The notes: generated by a model not told the origin, from the sequence alone. Positions 15,941 through 28,087 are shown, counted from the first letter of the stretch. The stretch is DNA of 64,000 bases from an uncultured Eubacteriales bacterium (GCA_934489895.1 CAKSST010000001.1:144548-208547); one strand, 5' to 3'. Translations and numbers: made by a program.

Positions 15941-17034
15941 TAAAATGCACCGTCCTTTACCTTAATAATAACGGGCTCTCCGCCTGAAGGAGCCCAGATG
16001 TTTTCTGCGTTCGGTTCCATGACGCGTATGGCCGCCTCTTCGCTGGCGATAAACACCTTATCGTCCTTTTTGCCGACTACCATAGAACGAAGCTTCAGGC
16101 GGTCATTAAGCGCCATTAATCCTCCGTTGAAACCGAGAACGATGGAAAAAGGACCGGTGATCAGCAGGCTTGAAAACAAGGTGCGAAGATAAATATGTTT
16201 GTTTTTGTCTTCAATATCAGTCTTATCTTCAATAGTGCTCCAGAACGGTGCAGCAATTACACTTGCCGCTTCGCTTAGGGAAAGTCCTTGAACACGGACA
16301 AGATAATCTATTATATAGGCAAAAACCTCTGTGTCCGTTTGCAGAGTACATTTATAACCGAACATTTCAATAAACCGGCGGTTAGCATCATAGGAAGAAA
16401 TCTCGCCGTTATGCACAATAGACCAGTCAAGTAGCGTGAACGGATGGGCGCCTCCCCACCAACCGGGGGTGTTGGTAGGATAACGGCCGTGTGCCGTCCA
16501 GGAATAACCTTCATATTCTTCTAATTTATAAAATACACCGACATCTTCGGGAAAGCCGACAGCTTTGAAAGTACCCATATTCTTACCGCTGGAGAAAACA
16601 TACGCACCTTTTATTTCAGTGTTGATTTTCATAACGGTACGGGCGACAAATTCTTTTTCATCAAGTTGAAGATCGGCAAGTACTGACTTTAGAGGAGCAA
16701 CAAAATATCTCCATATAATAGGTTCGTCGGTAATCGCCGGAATTTTGCGTGTAGGTATGATTTCGGAATTTACGATTTCAAAGCGTTCCTTTAAGAATGA
16801 TTCACAGCTTTTACGAGTGGCGCGCTCGTCAAAAAACATATGTAACGCATAAAAATCCTTGTATTCAGGATAAATACCGTAACCGGCAAAACCGCCGCCG
16901 AGTCCGTTGGAACGGTCGTGCATCGGCTTCATGGCATTGATAATCATCTCGCCGGACATTCTGTTTCCTTCTTTGGAAATGGCAGCTGCGATTGCACATC
17001 CGGAGGGTATTCGCACTTGTCCTTCTACTTTCAT
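15940..17034 (-). CDS. glutamate synthase glutaminase subunit (class II GATase)
   Basis: 364 residues, Ntn-type glutamine amidotransferase. The likely catalytic cysteine is Cys13 in IPSGCAIAAAI, which would require removal of a short 12-residue propeptide. Later blocks HGRYPTNTPGWWGGAHPF, then IVHNGEISSYDANRRFIE and TDTEVFAYIID match the GATase II core of GltB/PurF. It frees ammonia from glutamine for the FMN subunit. First gene of the minus-strand operon, behind a leader with a promoter-proximal terminator hairpin. Confidence 0.9.
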   Translation of the reverse strand: MKVEGQVRIPSGCAIAAAISKEGNRMSGEMIINAMKPMHDRSNGLGGGFAGYGIYPEYKDFYALHMFFDERATRKSCESFLKERFEIVNSEIIPTRKIPAITDEPIIWRYFVAPLKSVLADLQLDEKEFVARTVMKINTEIKGAYVFSSGKNMGTFKAVGFPEDVGVFYKLEEYEGYSWTAHGRYPTNTPGWWGGAHPFTLLDWSIVHNGEISSYDANRRFIEMFGYKCTLQTDTEVFAYIIDYLVRVQGLSLSEAASVIAAPFWSTIEDKTDIEDKNKHIYLRTLFSSLLITGPFSIVLGFNGGLMALNDRLKLRSMVVGKKDDKVFIASEEAAIRVMEPNAENIWAPSGGEPVIIKVKDGAF

Positions 17035-17068
17035 ATAGATTCCTTCTTTTCAGAGAAATATAAAAAAG

Positions 17069-17120
17069 AAAGACGCTCATTTCGGCGCAGATACTTGTCT
17101 GTACCAAAACGAACGTCTTT
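17069..17120 (-). promoter_or_regulatory. gltB-operon leader: terminator hairpin / attenuator
   Basis: In the leader of the minus-strand operon, a 22-base-pair hairpin (17069-17091 with 17098-17120) has the six-base loop CAAGTA (as read on the minus strand) and is followed by CTTTTTTAT. It lies between promoter and first gene, so readthrough is needed for expression. G at loop position 4 fits the ANTAR hexaloop pattern; C at position 1 does not (A is usual). Confidence 0.7.
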
Positions 17121-17135
17121 GCTCATTTGCCAGTC

Positions 17136-17164
17136 ATTATACTCCTGAATCTGCATCTTGTCAA
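17136..17164 (-). promoter_or_regulatory. gltB-glnA-ANTAR operon promoter
   Basis: Minus strand TTGACA (17159-17164), a 17-base spacer, TATAAT (17136-17141): full consensus. Confidence 0.85.
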
Positions 17165-17225
17165 GATGAAAACTTAAATTTCCGAAAGTTTTTGAAGAAT
17201 GTTCGCAAAAAAAATAAAAAAAGGG

Positions 17226-17254
17226 TTGACAAATGATTTTTTTAGGTGTATAAT
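17226..17254 (+). promoter_or_regulatory. glnN (GSIII) promoter
   Basis: TTGACA (17226-17231), a 17-base spacer, TATAAT (17249-17254): full consensus, divergent from the gltB promoter 60 bases away. Confidence 0.85.
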
Positions 17255-17273
17255 GCGAAGCGTTAAGGCAAAG

Positions 17274-17410
17274 GCGTCTTTGAGTGTAAGTGCTCAAAGA
17301 CGCTGTTTTACTTTTAAAAATCAAAATAAATTTAATATTTATGAAGGCAATGACGTCTTTAATGTTGTAGGTATTGATTCCTACCGTTAAAGGCGTCTTT
17401 CATTTTTTTC
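17274..17410 (+). promoter_or_regulatory. glnN leader: two hairpins, the second an intrinsic terminator
   Basis: Hairpin 1 is a perfect 11-base stem (17274-17284 with 17293-17303), loop TGTAAGTG. Hairpin 2 has outer stem 17352-17362 with 17387-17397 and inner stem 17367-17371 with 17380-17384 (loop TATTGATT), followed by TTTCATTTTTTT. Both stems carry a CGTCTTT box. This two-hairpin layout with the second as terminator is what ANTAR antiterminators act on. Confidence 0.65.
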
Positions 17411-17430
17411 GTATGGAATGAACTTTATTT

Positions 17431-17490
17431 TTTGCAACAGATTTTCTTTGAAAATTTGACGATACCCGTTGCAAAGCCGACAAAATCGGC
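17431..17490. repeat. palindromic repeat cluster
   Basis: An 8-base inverted repeat TTTGCAAC/GTTGCAAA (17431-17438, 17468-17475) flanks ATTTTCTTTGAAAATTTG (17441-17458). A second hairpin, GCCGA-CAAAA-TCGGC, follows at 17476-17490. The 18-base core recurs identically at 39775-39792. Confidence 0.6.
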
Positions 17491-17560
17491 TTGCCGAATC
17501 GCTTCACAGCTTTTCGGTTTCAATATTCATTATGATTAAAAATGTAAAGGAGAATACATT

Positions 17561-19657
17561 ATGGGAACGGTAACAGATTATTTTGGAAGTATGGTCTTTG
17601 ATGACAGAGTAATGAAAGCTACGCTGTCGGCCAAAGTATATGCCTCACTTAAAAAGACCATCGACGAAGGCACGGCGTTGGACATCAGCGTTGCCAACGC
17701 AGTGGCAACCGCAATGAAAGACTGGGCGATTTCTAAAGGAGCAACTCATTTTACCCATTGGTTCCAACCACTTACCGGTATTACCGCTGAAAAGCACGAT
17801 AGCTTTATCACCCCGTCTCCCGACGGCGGCGTTATTATGGAATTCTCCGGTAAAGAATTGATTAAAGGTGAACCTGATGCATCTTCTTTCCCCAGCGGAG
17901 GACTTCGCGCTACCTTTGAAGCCAGAGGATATACCGCTTGGGACCCTACATCTTATGCGTTCATAAAAGGTAAAACATTGTGCATTCCTACGGCGTTCTG
18001 TTCTTACGACGGTCATGCGTTGGATAAAAAAACCCCGCTTTTACGTTCAATGGAAGCTCTCAATAAGCAAGCGCTCCGAATCCTTCGCTTATTTGGTAAT
18101 GACACCGTAAAAAGAGTAACCAGCTCTGTTGGCCCCGAGCAGGAATACTTTCTTGTAACAAAAGAAATGTATGAGCAACGCCCTGATCTTCGTTTTGCCG
18201 GCCGTACCTTATTTGGTGCAAAGCCTCCAAAGGGACAGGAAATGGACGATCATTATTTCGGTGTTATCAAACCGCGTGTTGCCGCCTATATGGAAGAGCT
18301 TAATGATGAACTTTGGAAGTTGGGTATACTGGCAAAAACTGAACATAATGAGGTGGCTCCTGCTCAGCATGAATTGGCACCCATTTATACCACAACCAAC
18401 ATCGCCACAGACCACAACCAGCTCACAATGGAGATTATGCAAAAGGTTGCTGCAAAGCACGGTCTTGTTTGTCTGCTTCACGAAAAGCCTTTTGCCGGCG
18501 TCAACGGCAGCGGCAAGCATGACAACTGGTCTATTGAGACGGATGCGGGTCAAAACCTGCTTTCACCCGGTGCAACCCCCTATGAGAATGCTCAGTTCCT
18601 GTTGTTCCTGTGTGCTGTAATTAAGGCTGTAGACGATTATCAGGACCTCCTGCGCATCTCTGTTGCCACCGCCGGAAATGATCACCGTTTAGGTGCAAAT
18701 GAAGCACCTCCCGCTGTTGTTTCTATCTTCCTCGGCGACGATCTGAATGCGGTGCTTGAGGCTATTGAAAATGATGCTCCGTATCATGGCACTGAAAAAA
18801 CACAGATGAAACTCGGCGTAGATGTATTGCCCAAGTTCAATCGCGATACTACCGACCGTAACAGAACCTCACCCTTTGCTTTCACCGGCAATAAGTTTGA
18901 GTTCCGTATGCTCGGATCCTCCAACAGTATTGCCTGTGCAAATATAATGATCAACAGCGCTGTTGCCGAATCTCTCAAAATTTATGCTGATATATTGGAG
19001 AACGCAGACGATTTTGAAACTTCACTCCACGAGATGATTAAGAATACTATCAAGGAGCATAAGCGCATCATCTTTAACGGCAACGGTTATGACGAAAGCT
19101 GGATTAAAGAAGCCACCGAAAAACGCGGACTGCTCAACTATCGTACAACAGCAGATGCATTGCCTCATCTTCTCGATAAAAAGAATGTGGATATGCTAAC
19201 AAGCCACGGTATATTTACAGAAGCGGAAATTAAATCAAGATATGAGATTACCCTTGAAAACTACTGTAAGACTGTTATTATAGAAGCGAACACAATGGTG
19301 GATATGGCAAGGATACAGATTGCACCTGCGGTTGAGTCTTATGCTGCTGATGTTGCAAAGTCTGCTTCTGCTAAGAAGGCTTTAGACAGTACGCTTGCTT
19401 GCAGTTATGAAACAGGGCTTGTAAAGAAGCTTTCTGCATTGACGGACAGAATAGCTGTTAAGACTGAGGAACTTGAGCAGGCTCTTATTGCACTCAGTAA
19501 ATCAGAGGATATAGGAAAAGAAGCAGAGCTTATCAAAGATACGGTTCTTGTTAAGATGAGCGAGCTTAGAATTCCTTGTGATGAGGCAGAAACAATTACG
19601 GCTAAGAAATATTGGCCTTTCCCGACCTACGGCGATTTGCTGTTCGGCGTAAAATAG
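17561..19657 (+). CDS. glnN: glutamine synthetase type III
   Basis: 698 residues, the length of GSIII (about 700-730), much longer than GSI. The N-terminus [19 protein letters not shown], then [19 protein letters not shown], and the core motifs [10 protein letters not shown] (near 195), [14 protein letters not shown] (near 262), [13 protein letters not shown] (near 320) and [16 protein letters not shown] are typical of GSIII in Bacteroides and Clostridia. It makes glutamine in the cytoplasm and usually responds to nitrogen supply. The ATG follows AAAGGAG. It has its own consensus promoter and a two-hairpin leader. Confidence 0.97.
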   Translation: MGTVTDYFGSMVFDDRVMKATLSAKVYASLKKTIDEGTALDISVANAVATAMKDWAISKGATHFTHWFQPLTGITAEKHDSFITPSPDGGVIMEFSGKELIKGEPDASSFPSGGLRATFEARGYTAWDPTSYAFIKGKTLCIPTAFCSYDGHALDKKTPLLRSMEALNKQALRILRLFGNDTVKRVTSSVGPEQEYFLVTKEMYEQRPDLRFAGRTLFGAKPPKGQEMDDHYFGVIKPRVAAYMEELNDELWKLGILAKTEHNEVAPAQHELAPIYTTTNIATDHNQLTMEIMQKVAAKHGLVCLLHEKPFAGVNGSGKHDNWSIETDAGQNLLSPGATPYENAQFLLFLCAVIKAVDDYQDLLRISVATAGNDHRLGANEAPPAVVSIFLGDDLNAVLEAIENDAPYHGTEKTQMKLGVDVLPKFNRDTTDRNRTSPFAFTGNKFEFRMLGSSNSIACANIMINSAVAESLKIYADILENADDFETSLHEMIKNTIKEHKRIIFNGNGYDESWIKEATEKRGLLNYRTTADALPHLLDKKNVDMLTSHGIFTEAEIKSRYEITLENYCKTVIIEANTMVDMARIQIAPAVESYAADVAKSASAKKALDSTLACSYETGLVKKLSALTDRIAVKTEELEQALIALSKSEDIGKEAELIKDTVLVKMSELRIPCDEAETITAKKYWPFPTYGDLLFGVK

Positions 19658-19712
19658 TAATTTCCCGGAATGTAGTCAGCTAAAATCTGACACGTTCACG
19701 CGGAGGCAGGTA

Positions 19713-19784
19713 ATGAATTCTTTAAAAGAAATGGTTTTATGGATTCAAAAATTCTACAAGCCCTCTCCGGATAAGTTTTCATAG
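19713..19784 (+). CDS. possible 23-residue leader peptide before asnB
   Basis: An ATG with a strong GGAGG (19702-19706 region) opens a 23-codon ORF (MNSLKEMVLWIQKFYKPSPD, then KFS and a stop). It lies in the 237-base space between glnN and asnB, behind a small hairpin (GTCAG/CTGAC near 19673-19690). I do not recognise the peptide. It could be a leader peptide, a small protein, or chance. Confidence 0.35.
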   Translation: MNSLKEMVLWIQKFYKPSPDKFS

Positions 19785-19789
19785 TCTGG

Positions 19790-19818
19790 TTTAAATTACT
19801 CAAACTTTCCATTATAAA
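19790..19818 (+). promoter_or_regulatory. weak putative promoter for asnB
   Basis: TTTAAA (19790-19795), a 17-base spacer and TATAAA (19813-19818). The -35 has four of six consensus bases. The predicted start falls in the next hairpin, so this is uncertain. Confidence 0.35.
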
Positions 19819-19820
19819 TT

Positions 19821-19852
19821 GCAAAAGCTTCCCTTAAAAGGGAAGCCTTTGC
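19821..19852 (+). terminator. hairpin between glnN and asnB
   Basis: GCAAAAGCTTCCC pairs with GGGAAGCCTTTGC (one mismatch) around loop TTAAAA. The following GCATTTTG is a weak U-tract. It could terminate glnN or act in the asnB leader. Confidence 0.5.
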
Positions 19853-19894
19853 GCATTTTGAAACATTATTTTTAACTGAAATGAGGAAATTTTT

Positions 19895-21478
19895 ATGTGT
19901 TCTATTATGGGTTATATAGGGAGCAGACTTTCCTACGATGATTTTAAACTGGGCTTTGAGAAGACCGCTTCGCGCGGACCTGATATGTCAAAGATTGAAA
20001 AGCTTAATAACGGTCTGCTCGGATTTCACCGTCTTGCTATAATGGGGCTTACCGACAAGGGTATGCAGCCGTTTACATATAAGAACAATATGCTCGTTTG
20101 CAACGGTGAAATCTACGGATTCGGACCCATAAAGGACGAGTTGATTAAAAAAGGATGCACATTTGAAAGTGATTCTGACTGTGAAATACTGCTTCCGCTT
20201 TACGAGCAGTATGGAACAGATATGTTTAGTAAGCTGGATGCGGAATTTGCGCTTATTATATATGATGGCGGATCCAAATCTTTTGTTGCCGCGCGCGACC
20301 CGATAGGTATACGCCCGCTTTATTACGGTTATGACGAGGACGGCGGAATACTTTTTGCCTCTGAGCCTAAAAACATTGTGGGGTTGACCGATAAAATTAT
20401 GCCTTTCCCGCCCGGCCATTTCTATAAAGACGGTAAATTTACTTGTTATTGCGATATTGCAAAAGCAGATACCGTTTGCTATGATAACCTTGAAACCGCC
20501 TGCACACATATCCGTGAAAAACTAATTAAAGGTGTGGAAAAGAGGCTTGTTGCCGATGCAAAGGTAGGTTTTTTGCTTTCCGGCGGTTTGGACTCTTCGC
20601 TTGTGTGTGCCATCGCAGCAAAAAAATCCGATAAACCCATCCAAACTTTCGCTATCGGTATGAGTGAGGATGCTATCGACCTGAAATACGCTAAGCAGGT
20701 TGCTGACTATATTGGAAGCGACCATAAAGAAATATATATGACCCCAAATCAAGTTATTGACACTCTTGACGAGTTGATTTATCTGTTAGGAACCTTTGAC
20801 ATTACAACTATTCGTGCAAGTATGGGTATGTATCTGCTTTGCAAAACCATTCACGAGCAGACAGATATCCGCGTCCTTCTCACCGGAGAAATATCCGATG
20901 AATTGTTTGGTTATAAATACACAGATTTTGCACCGTCTGCTGAAGCTTTTCAGCAAGAAGCTGAGAAACGCATTCGTGAGCTTCATATGTATGATGTATT
21001 GCGGGCGGATCGCTGTATTTCGGTAAATTCATTAGAGGCAAGGGTTCCATTTGGCGATCTCGATTTTGTTAAATACGTAATGGCTCTTGACGCCGAAATG
21101 AAGCTTAACAAATACGGCAAGGGTAAATACCTGCTACGCCATGCCTTTGAGGACAGCGGTTATCTTCCTGATGCAATATTGTGGCGTGAAAAGGCGGCAT
21201 TCTCAGATGCGGTAGGCCATTCTATGGTAGACTATCTTAAAGAATACGCAGAAAAACAGTATTCGGATGAAGCGTTTGAGGAAGGATGTAAAAAGTATTC
21301 TTATGCGCGGCCTTTCACAAAAGAATCCCTGCTGTACCGTGATATTTTTGAAAAGTATTATCCGGGTCAATCAGAAATGATTGTGGATTTCTGGATGCCA
21401 AACAAATCCTGGGAAGGCTGCGATGTAAATGATCCTTCTGCCCGTGTGCTTTCGAATTACGGTGACAGCGGTAAATAG
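19895..21478 (+). CDS. asnB: asparagine synthetase B (glutamine-hydrolysing)
   Basis: 527 residues. The N-terminal Ntn glutaminase has the catalytic Cys2 in MCSIMGYIG and conserved ASRGPD, FHRLAIMGL and NGEIYG. The C-terminal ATP-pyrophosphatase domain has the PP-loop LLSGGLDSS near 227 and LTGEISDELFGY near 330. It converts aspartate, glutamine and ATP to asparagine, glutamate, AMP and PPi. GAGG is 8 bases before the ATG. It lies between GSIII and the purC operon, in a run of glutamine-linked genes. Confidence 0.95.
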   Translation: MCSIMGYIGSRLSYDDFKLGFEKTASRGPDMSKIEKLNNGLLGFHRLAIMGLTDKGMQPFTYKNNMLVCNGEIYGFGPIKDELIKKGCTFESDSDCEILLPLYEQYGTDMFSKLDAEFALIIYDGGSKSFVAARDPIGIRPLYYGYDEDGGILFASEPKNIVGLTDKIMPFPPGHFYKDGKFTCYCDIAKADTVCYDNLETACTHIREKLIKGVEKRLVADAKVGFLLSGGLDSSLVCAIAAKKSDKPIQTFAIGMSEDAIDLKYAKQVADYIGSDHKEIYMTPNQVIDTLDELIYLLGTFDITTIRASMGMYLLCKTIHEQTDIRVLLTGEISDELFGYKYTDFAPSAEAFQQEAEKRIRELHMYDVLRADRCISVNSLEARVPFGDLDFVKYVMALDAEMKLNKYGKGKYLLRHAFEDSGYLPDAILWREKAAFSDAVGHSMVDYLKEYAEKQYSDEAFEEGCKKYSYARPFTKESLLYRDIFEKYYPGQSEMIVDFWMPNKSWEGCDVNDPSARVLSNYGDSGK

Positions 21479-21550
21479 GCTGCATTAAACGATATTTCAA
21501 ACTACAATGTATTTAAATAATTGGAATTAAAAAAACATTTCAAAGAGCAG

Positions 21551-21579
21551 TTGACAAAATGCTATAAAAAGAGTAAAAT
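21551..21579 (+). promoter_or_regulatory. purC-amidotransferase operon promoter
   Basis: TTGACA (21551-21556), a 17-base spacer and TAAAAT (21574-21579), 179 bases before the purC start. Confidence 0.8.
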
Positions 21580-21589
21580 ACTAAGGTAT

Positions 21590-21717
21590 TAAGGAAAAGT
21601 CATCTTTGAGTTAACAGCCCTGGGTGTCTCTGCTTTCCTTTCTGAAGTAACTTCATAGTAGATAAGGGCAATGGTGTCTTTAATGTTTTAAACATTTAAG
21701 CATCATTGTCTTTTTTT
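21590..21717 (+). promoter_or_regulatory. purC leader with promoter-proximal terminator
   Basis: The leader contains a first hairpin (AAGGAAA near 21591 with TTTCCTT near 21637). A second hairpin (about 21666-21709) ends in T7 (21711-21717), a strong intrinsic terminator ahead of the gene. AAGGAAAAGTCATCTTTGAG and GGGCAATGGTGTCTTTAATG resemble the glnN leader pieces. Attenuation by the ANTAR regulator is a reasonable inference. Confidence 0.6.
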
Positions 21718-21757
21718 GTTTCATAAAGCTTTTAATAATTATTGGAGGAACACTGAT

Positions 21758-22471
21758 ATGACAAAGAAAGAACAACTTTACGAAGGAAAAGCAAAGAAAG
21801 TATTTAAGACCGATAACGATGAGCTTTTAATAGTCTCCTATAAGGATGATGCAACGGCATTTAACGGGCTTAAAAAAGGAACAATTGTCGGCAAGGGTGT
21901 TATCAATAATAAAATGAGCAATCTGCTCATGCAGCGCCTTGAAAAAGTCGGTATACCCACTCATTTTGTAGAGGAACTCAGCGACCGCGACACGCTTGTT
22001 AAAAGAGTTTCCATCATACCTCTTGAGGTTATTATAAGAAATATTGCAGCAGGTTCTTTTTCAAAGAGGTACGGGGTAGCAGAAGGTGTTGCGTTTGATA
22101 ACCCGACTATTGAATTCTCCTATAAAAACGATGAACTTGGTGATCCGCTGATGGATGAACACCACGCTATCGCTATGAAGTTAGTAACGCCGGAAGAAAT
22201 TGAAACAATTAAAAGATATGCCTTTAGTGTTAACGAGCAGTTAAAGAATTTTTGGAAAGAGTGCGGCATAATTCTTGTCGATTTCAAATTAGAATTTGGC
22301 AAGCTAAAAGACGGATCTATTGTGCTTGCTGATGAAATCAGTCCGGATACCTGCAGACTTTGGGACAACAAAACCGGCGAGATACTTGACAAAGACCGCT
22401 TCCGCCGTGATCTCGGCGGAGTTGAAGATGCTTATTGTGAAGTTATGAAGCGCCTCACAGAGCATGTATAA
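21758..22471 (+). CDS. purC: phosphoribosylaminoimidazole-succinocarboxamide synthase
   Basis: 237 residues, standard size. It starts with KKEQLYEGKAKKVFKTD, then AFNGLKKGTIVGKG, the substrate-site block VIIRNIAAGSFSKRYG (near 103), and LVDFKLEFG and ISPDTCRLWD near the C-terminus. It joins aspartate to CAIR in purine synthesis (cytoplasm). GGAGG precedes the ATG at 21758. First gene of a long run ending near 35133. Most of its neighbours use glutamine as nitrogen donor. Confidence 0.95.
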   Translation: MTKKEQLYEGKAKKVFKTDNDELLIVSYKDDATAFNGLKKGTIVGKGVINNKMSNLLMQRLEKVGIPTHFVEELSDRDTLVKRVSIIPLEVIIRNIAAGSFSKRYGVAEGVAFDNPTIEFSYKNDELGDPLMDEHHAIAMKLVTPEEIETIKRYAFSVNEQLKNFWKECGIILVDFKLEFGKLKDGSIVLADEISPDTCRLWDNKTGEILDKDRFRRDLGGVEDAYCEVMKRLTEHV

Positions 22472-22577
22472 CCGATGATATTAAAATTGCTAACTGTGCG
22501 ATTACAGGTATTAACCGGGATAACCGAGGCAAAGTAAGAATGGTAGATTTGCTGACCGAATATTACCATGCGGCCGT

Positions 22578-22980
22578 CGCGAAAAGGAAGTACGCCATGA
22601 TGTAATGGCGCATGTATATGTTTACGGACGGGTAGCCGCGTCGGCGGCAGGAATTATTCATTTGGGCGTCTTCAGCTGCTATGTAACCGACAATGCCGAT
22701 TTGATTATTTACAGAGATACTCTGCACTATTTACGTGCAGAGCTACTGAGCGTTTTAGCAAACCTTTCGTAATATGCTGAAAATATAAGTATATGCCTAC
22801 GCTCGTTTATACCAATATAATTCTATGGAAGCCACAGCCGAAATGAACGACGGCGAAGAGTGAGATCTTACTGCACAACTTGCGGCAGATCATGCTTTTG
22901 AAATGAGTTCAGAGTATATCCATGCGCTTTATGACCCGACAAGTACGTTGTCCTCTGTCCTGAGCAGAAAACGAATTTGA
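22578..22980 (+). pseudogene. purB: adenylosuccinate lyase remnant
   Basis: 22578-22772 reads as 64 codons: [20 protein letters not shown], then [20 protein letters not shown] and [14 protein letters not shown], then a stop. These match the conserved early block of clostridial PurB ([27 protein letters not shown]). A second piece, 22864-22980 (DLTAQLAADHAFEMSSEYIH and LSSVLS), is weakly like a later PurB region in the same order. The start, the catalytic signature loop and most of the C-terminus are missing and stops interrupt it. The position between purC and guaA fits a lost purine gene. Confidence 0.75.
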
Positions 22981-23057
22981 TAAAAAAGCAAAGCCTTCAT
23001 TTGAAGGCATCAGCGGAAAACCGCAGAAACAAATCTATAATAAAAACGGTGAACACA

Positions 23058-24590
23058 ATGGATAAAATTCTTATTTTAGACTTTGGGGGTCAATATAATC
23101 AGTTGATCGCCAGGCGAGTACGTTCGGAGCAGGTGTATGCTAAAATCATACCGTATAATAAAATCACACCCGACGAAATCAAAAAAAACTGTTATAAAGG
23201 TATAATTTTTACCGGCGGCCCCAACAGCGTATATGATGATACCTCGCCCCATTACACTCCTGATATTCTTGATTTAGGAATCCCAGTTCTCGGCATTTGC
23301 TACGGTCATCAGCTTATGGCGCATATGGCAGGAGGGGAAATAGCTTCTGCCGAAGACAGCAGCGAATACGGAAAGACGACGGTGTTTTCCGCAGATAGTA
23401 TTCTATTTGATGGTATTCCCAATGAGAGTGTTTGCTGGATGAGTCATACCGATTATGTGAAAACACCGCCAAAGGGATTTAAAATTATTGCTCATACCGA
23501 AAAATGTCCCTGTGCCGCTATGTGTGATGAAAAAAGAAAACTGTACAGTGTTCAGTTTCATCCTGAGGTAACACATACCGTTTACGGCAAACAGATGCTT
23601 CACAATTTTATTTTTGCAGTCTGCGGCTGCAAGGCGGACTGGAAGATGGAGAACTTTATAGAAACCTCTATAGAAAAATATAAAAGAGAGCTTGACGGGA
23701 AAAAGGTGCTTTTGGCACTTTCGGGCGGTGTGGACTCGTCAGTTGCCGCTGTTCTTTTACACAAAGCAATTGGCAATAACCTGATCTGTGTATTTGTGGA
23801 TCACGGATTGCTCCGTAAAGATGAGGGCGATTTTGTTGAAAACACTTTTGGTAAGCAGTTTGGTATTAACCTGATAAGAGTCAATGCAGAAAACAGATTT
23901 TTAAATCGTCTAAAAGGTGTTATCGATCCGGAGCAAAAACGCAAAATAATAGGTGAAGAGTTTATTCGCGTGTTTGAAGACGAAGCAAAGAAACTCGGTA
24001 AAATAAATGTGTTGGTACAAGGCACCATCTATCCCGATGTTATTGAAAGCGGAAAGGGTGATTCTGCCGTTATTAAGAGCCACCACAATGTCGGCGGTTT
24101 GCCCGATGTCATTTCCTTTGATAAAATCGTAGAGCCGCTGAGGGATCTGTTCAAGGACGAAGTTCGCGAAACGGGCGCACAGCTCGGTATTCCTCACGAG
24201 CTTGTGTGGCGTCAGCCGTTTCCCGGTCCGGGACTTGCTGTTCGCATAATCGGTGAGATCACTAAAGAAAAGCTGAATCTTTTAAGAGAGGCAGATGCCA
24301 TTTTCCGCGAGGAAATTGCACACTCAGGTCTTGAGAGCAGCACTAATCAGTATTTTGCAGTACTGACCGATCTTAGGAGCGTAGGCGTTATGGGTGATGC
24401 CAGAACCTACGGATATACCATTGCCTTGCGTGCAGTAACCACCGATGATTTTATGACGGCAGAATGGACCAGACTCCCTTATGAGGTGCTTGAAAAAGCA
24501 AGCAACCGGATTACAAACGAAATTAAGGGTATCACAAGAGTGGTATACGATATAACTTCCAAACCTCCGGCAACGGTGGAATGGCAATAG
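23058..24590 (+). CDS. guaA: GMP synthase (glutamine-hydrolysing)
   Basis: 510 residues. N-terminal class I GATase ([20 protein letters not shown]; nucleophile Cys in [12 protein letters not shown] near 76; HPEVTHT His/Glu near 165), then the ATP-PPase with SGGVDSS near 225 and the dimerisation domain ending [11 protein letters not shown]. It aminates XMP to GMP. The start is set at 23058: the upstream in-frame extension runs into non-conserved sequence and a small hairpin (22992-23007). The ribosome binding site is a weak GGTGA. Confidence 0.95.
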   Translation: MDKILILDFGGQYNQLIARRVRSEQVYAKIIPYNKITPDEIKKNCYKGIIFTGGPNSVYDDTSPHYTPDILDLGIPVLGICYGHQLMAHMAGGEIASAEDSSEYGKTTVFSADSILFDGIPNESVCWMSHTDYVKTPPKGFKIIAHTEKCPCAAMCDEKRKLYSVQFHPEVTHTVYGKQMLHNFIFAVCGCKADWKMENFIETSIEKYKRELDGKKVLLALSGGVDSSVAAVLLHKAIGNNLICVFVDHGLLRKDEGDFVENTFGKQFGINLIRVNAENRFLNRLKGVIDPEQKRKIIGEEFIRVFEDEAKKLGKINVLVQGTIYPDVIESGKGDSAVIKSHHNVGGLPDVISFDKIVEPLRDLFKDEVRETGAQLGIPHELVWRQPFPGPGLAVRIIGEITKEKLNLLREADAIFREEIAHSGLESSTNQYFAVLTDLRSVGVMGDARTYGYTIALRAVTTDDFMTAEWTRLPYEVLEKASNRITNEIKGITRVVYDITSKPPATVEWQ

Positions 24591-24615
24591 ATATTCAGCT
24601 TAGGAGTTCGATTGT

Positions 24616-24989
24616 ATGTGCGGAATATTCGATTACATACGATCGCAATGAGCTGCGCCGATATAGATGCTCATCCTCATGCGAGTAATGACAGCAGATT
24701 TGTGGCGGCGCTTGAAGGCATATTGAAAATGAAGAAAATTTCATATATTCACGCCGAATCTTATGCTGCAGGAGAACTTAAGCGCGGCACGGTAGCCTTG
24801 ATTGAAGAGCACACGCCGGTAATTGCGCTCTGTTGTAATGATTCCGTAATGGAAAAGACTATGAGCAATACTTTTGAAGTAAAGGCAAGAGGTGCCGAAA
24901 ATCGAGACGGTTTTTACCGCGGCGTCAGTGATTGCCCTATTACAGATGCCGGCGTAATATGCTGCAAAAGAAAACGGGTGCGGCATTGA
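24616..24989 (+). pseudogene. glmS: glucosamine-6-phosphate synthase remnant
   Basis: An ATG with a nearby GGAG starts MCGIFDYI, the GlmS/GATase II N-terminus with catalytic Cys2, but a stop comes after 11 codons. In another frame from about 24708, LEGILKMKKISYIHAESYAA, GELKRGTVALIEEHTPVIAL and MSNTFEVKARGAE match the C-terminal isomerase domain of GlmS (AEAYAAGELKHGTIALIE). About 550 residues between the two are gone, so this is a deletion remnant of a glutamine:fructose-6-phosphate amidotransferase, between guaA and pyrG. Confidence 0.8.
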
Positions 24990-24997
24990 TAAACTGA

Positions 24998-28077
<3,080 letters not shown>

Positions 28078-28087
28078 GGTGCCGAAA

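Noticed and set aside
17199..17390. 63-codon ORF across the glnN promoter and leader
   Set aside because: It spans the -35/-10 and leader hairpins and has no ribosome binding site; it is a by-product of the structured leader.
19690..19716. CGTTCACGC...GGCAGGTAATG before the 23-codon ORF resembles parts of the glutamine riboswitch/downstream-peptide motif
   Set aside because: Only short strings match; the conserved ACGGAAGTAGG core and the closing stem are missing, so it is not called a riboswitch.
22977..23057. N-terminal extension of guaA
   Set aside because: The 27 extra codons are not conserved in GMP synthases and include a hairpin; the conserved [12 protein letters not shown] start at 23058 is preferred.
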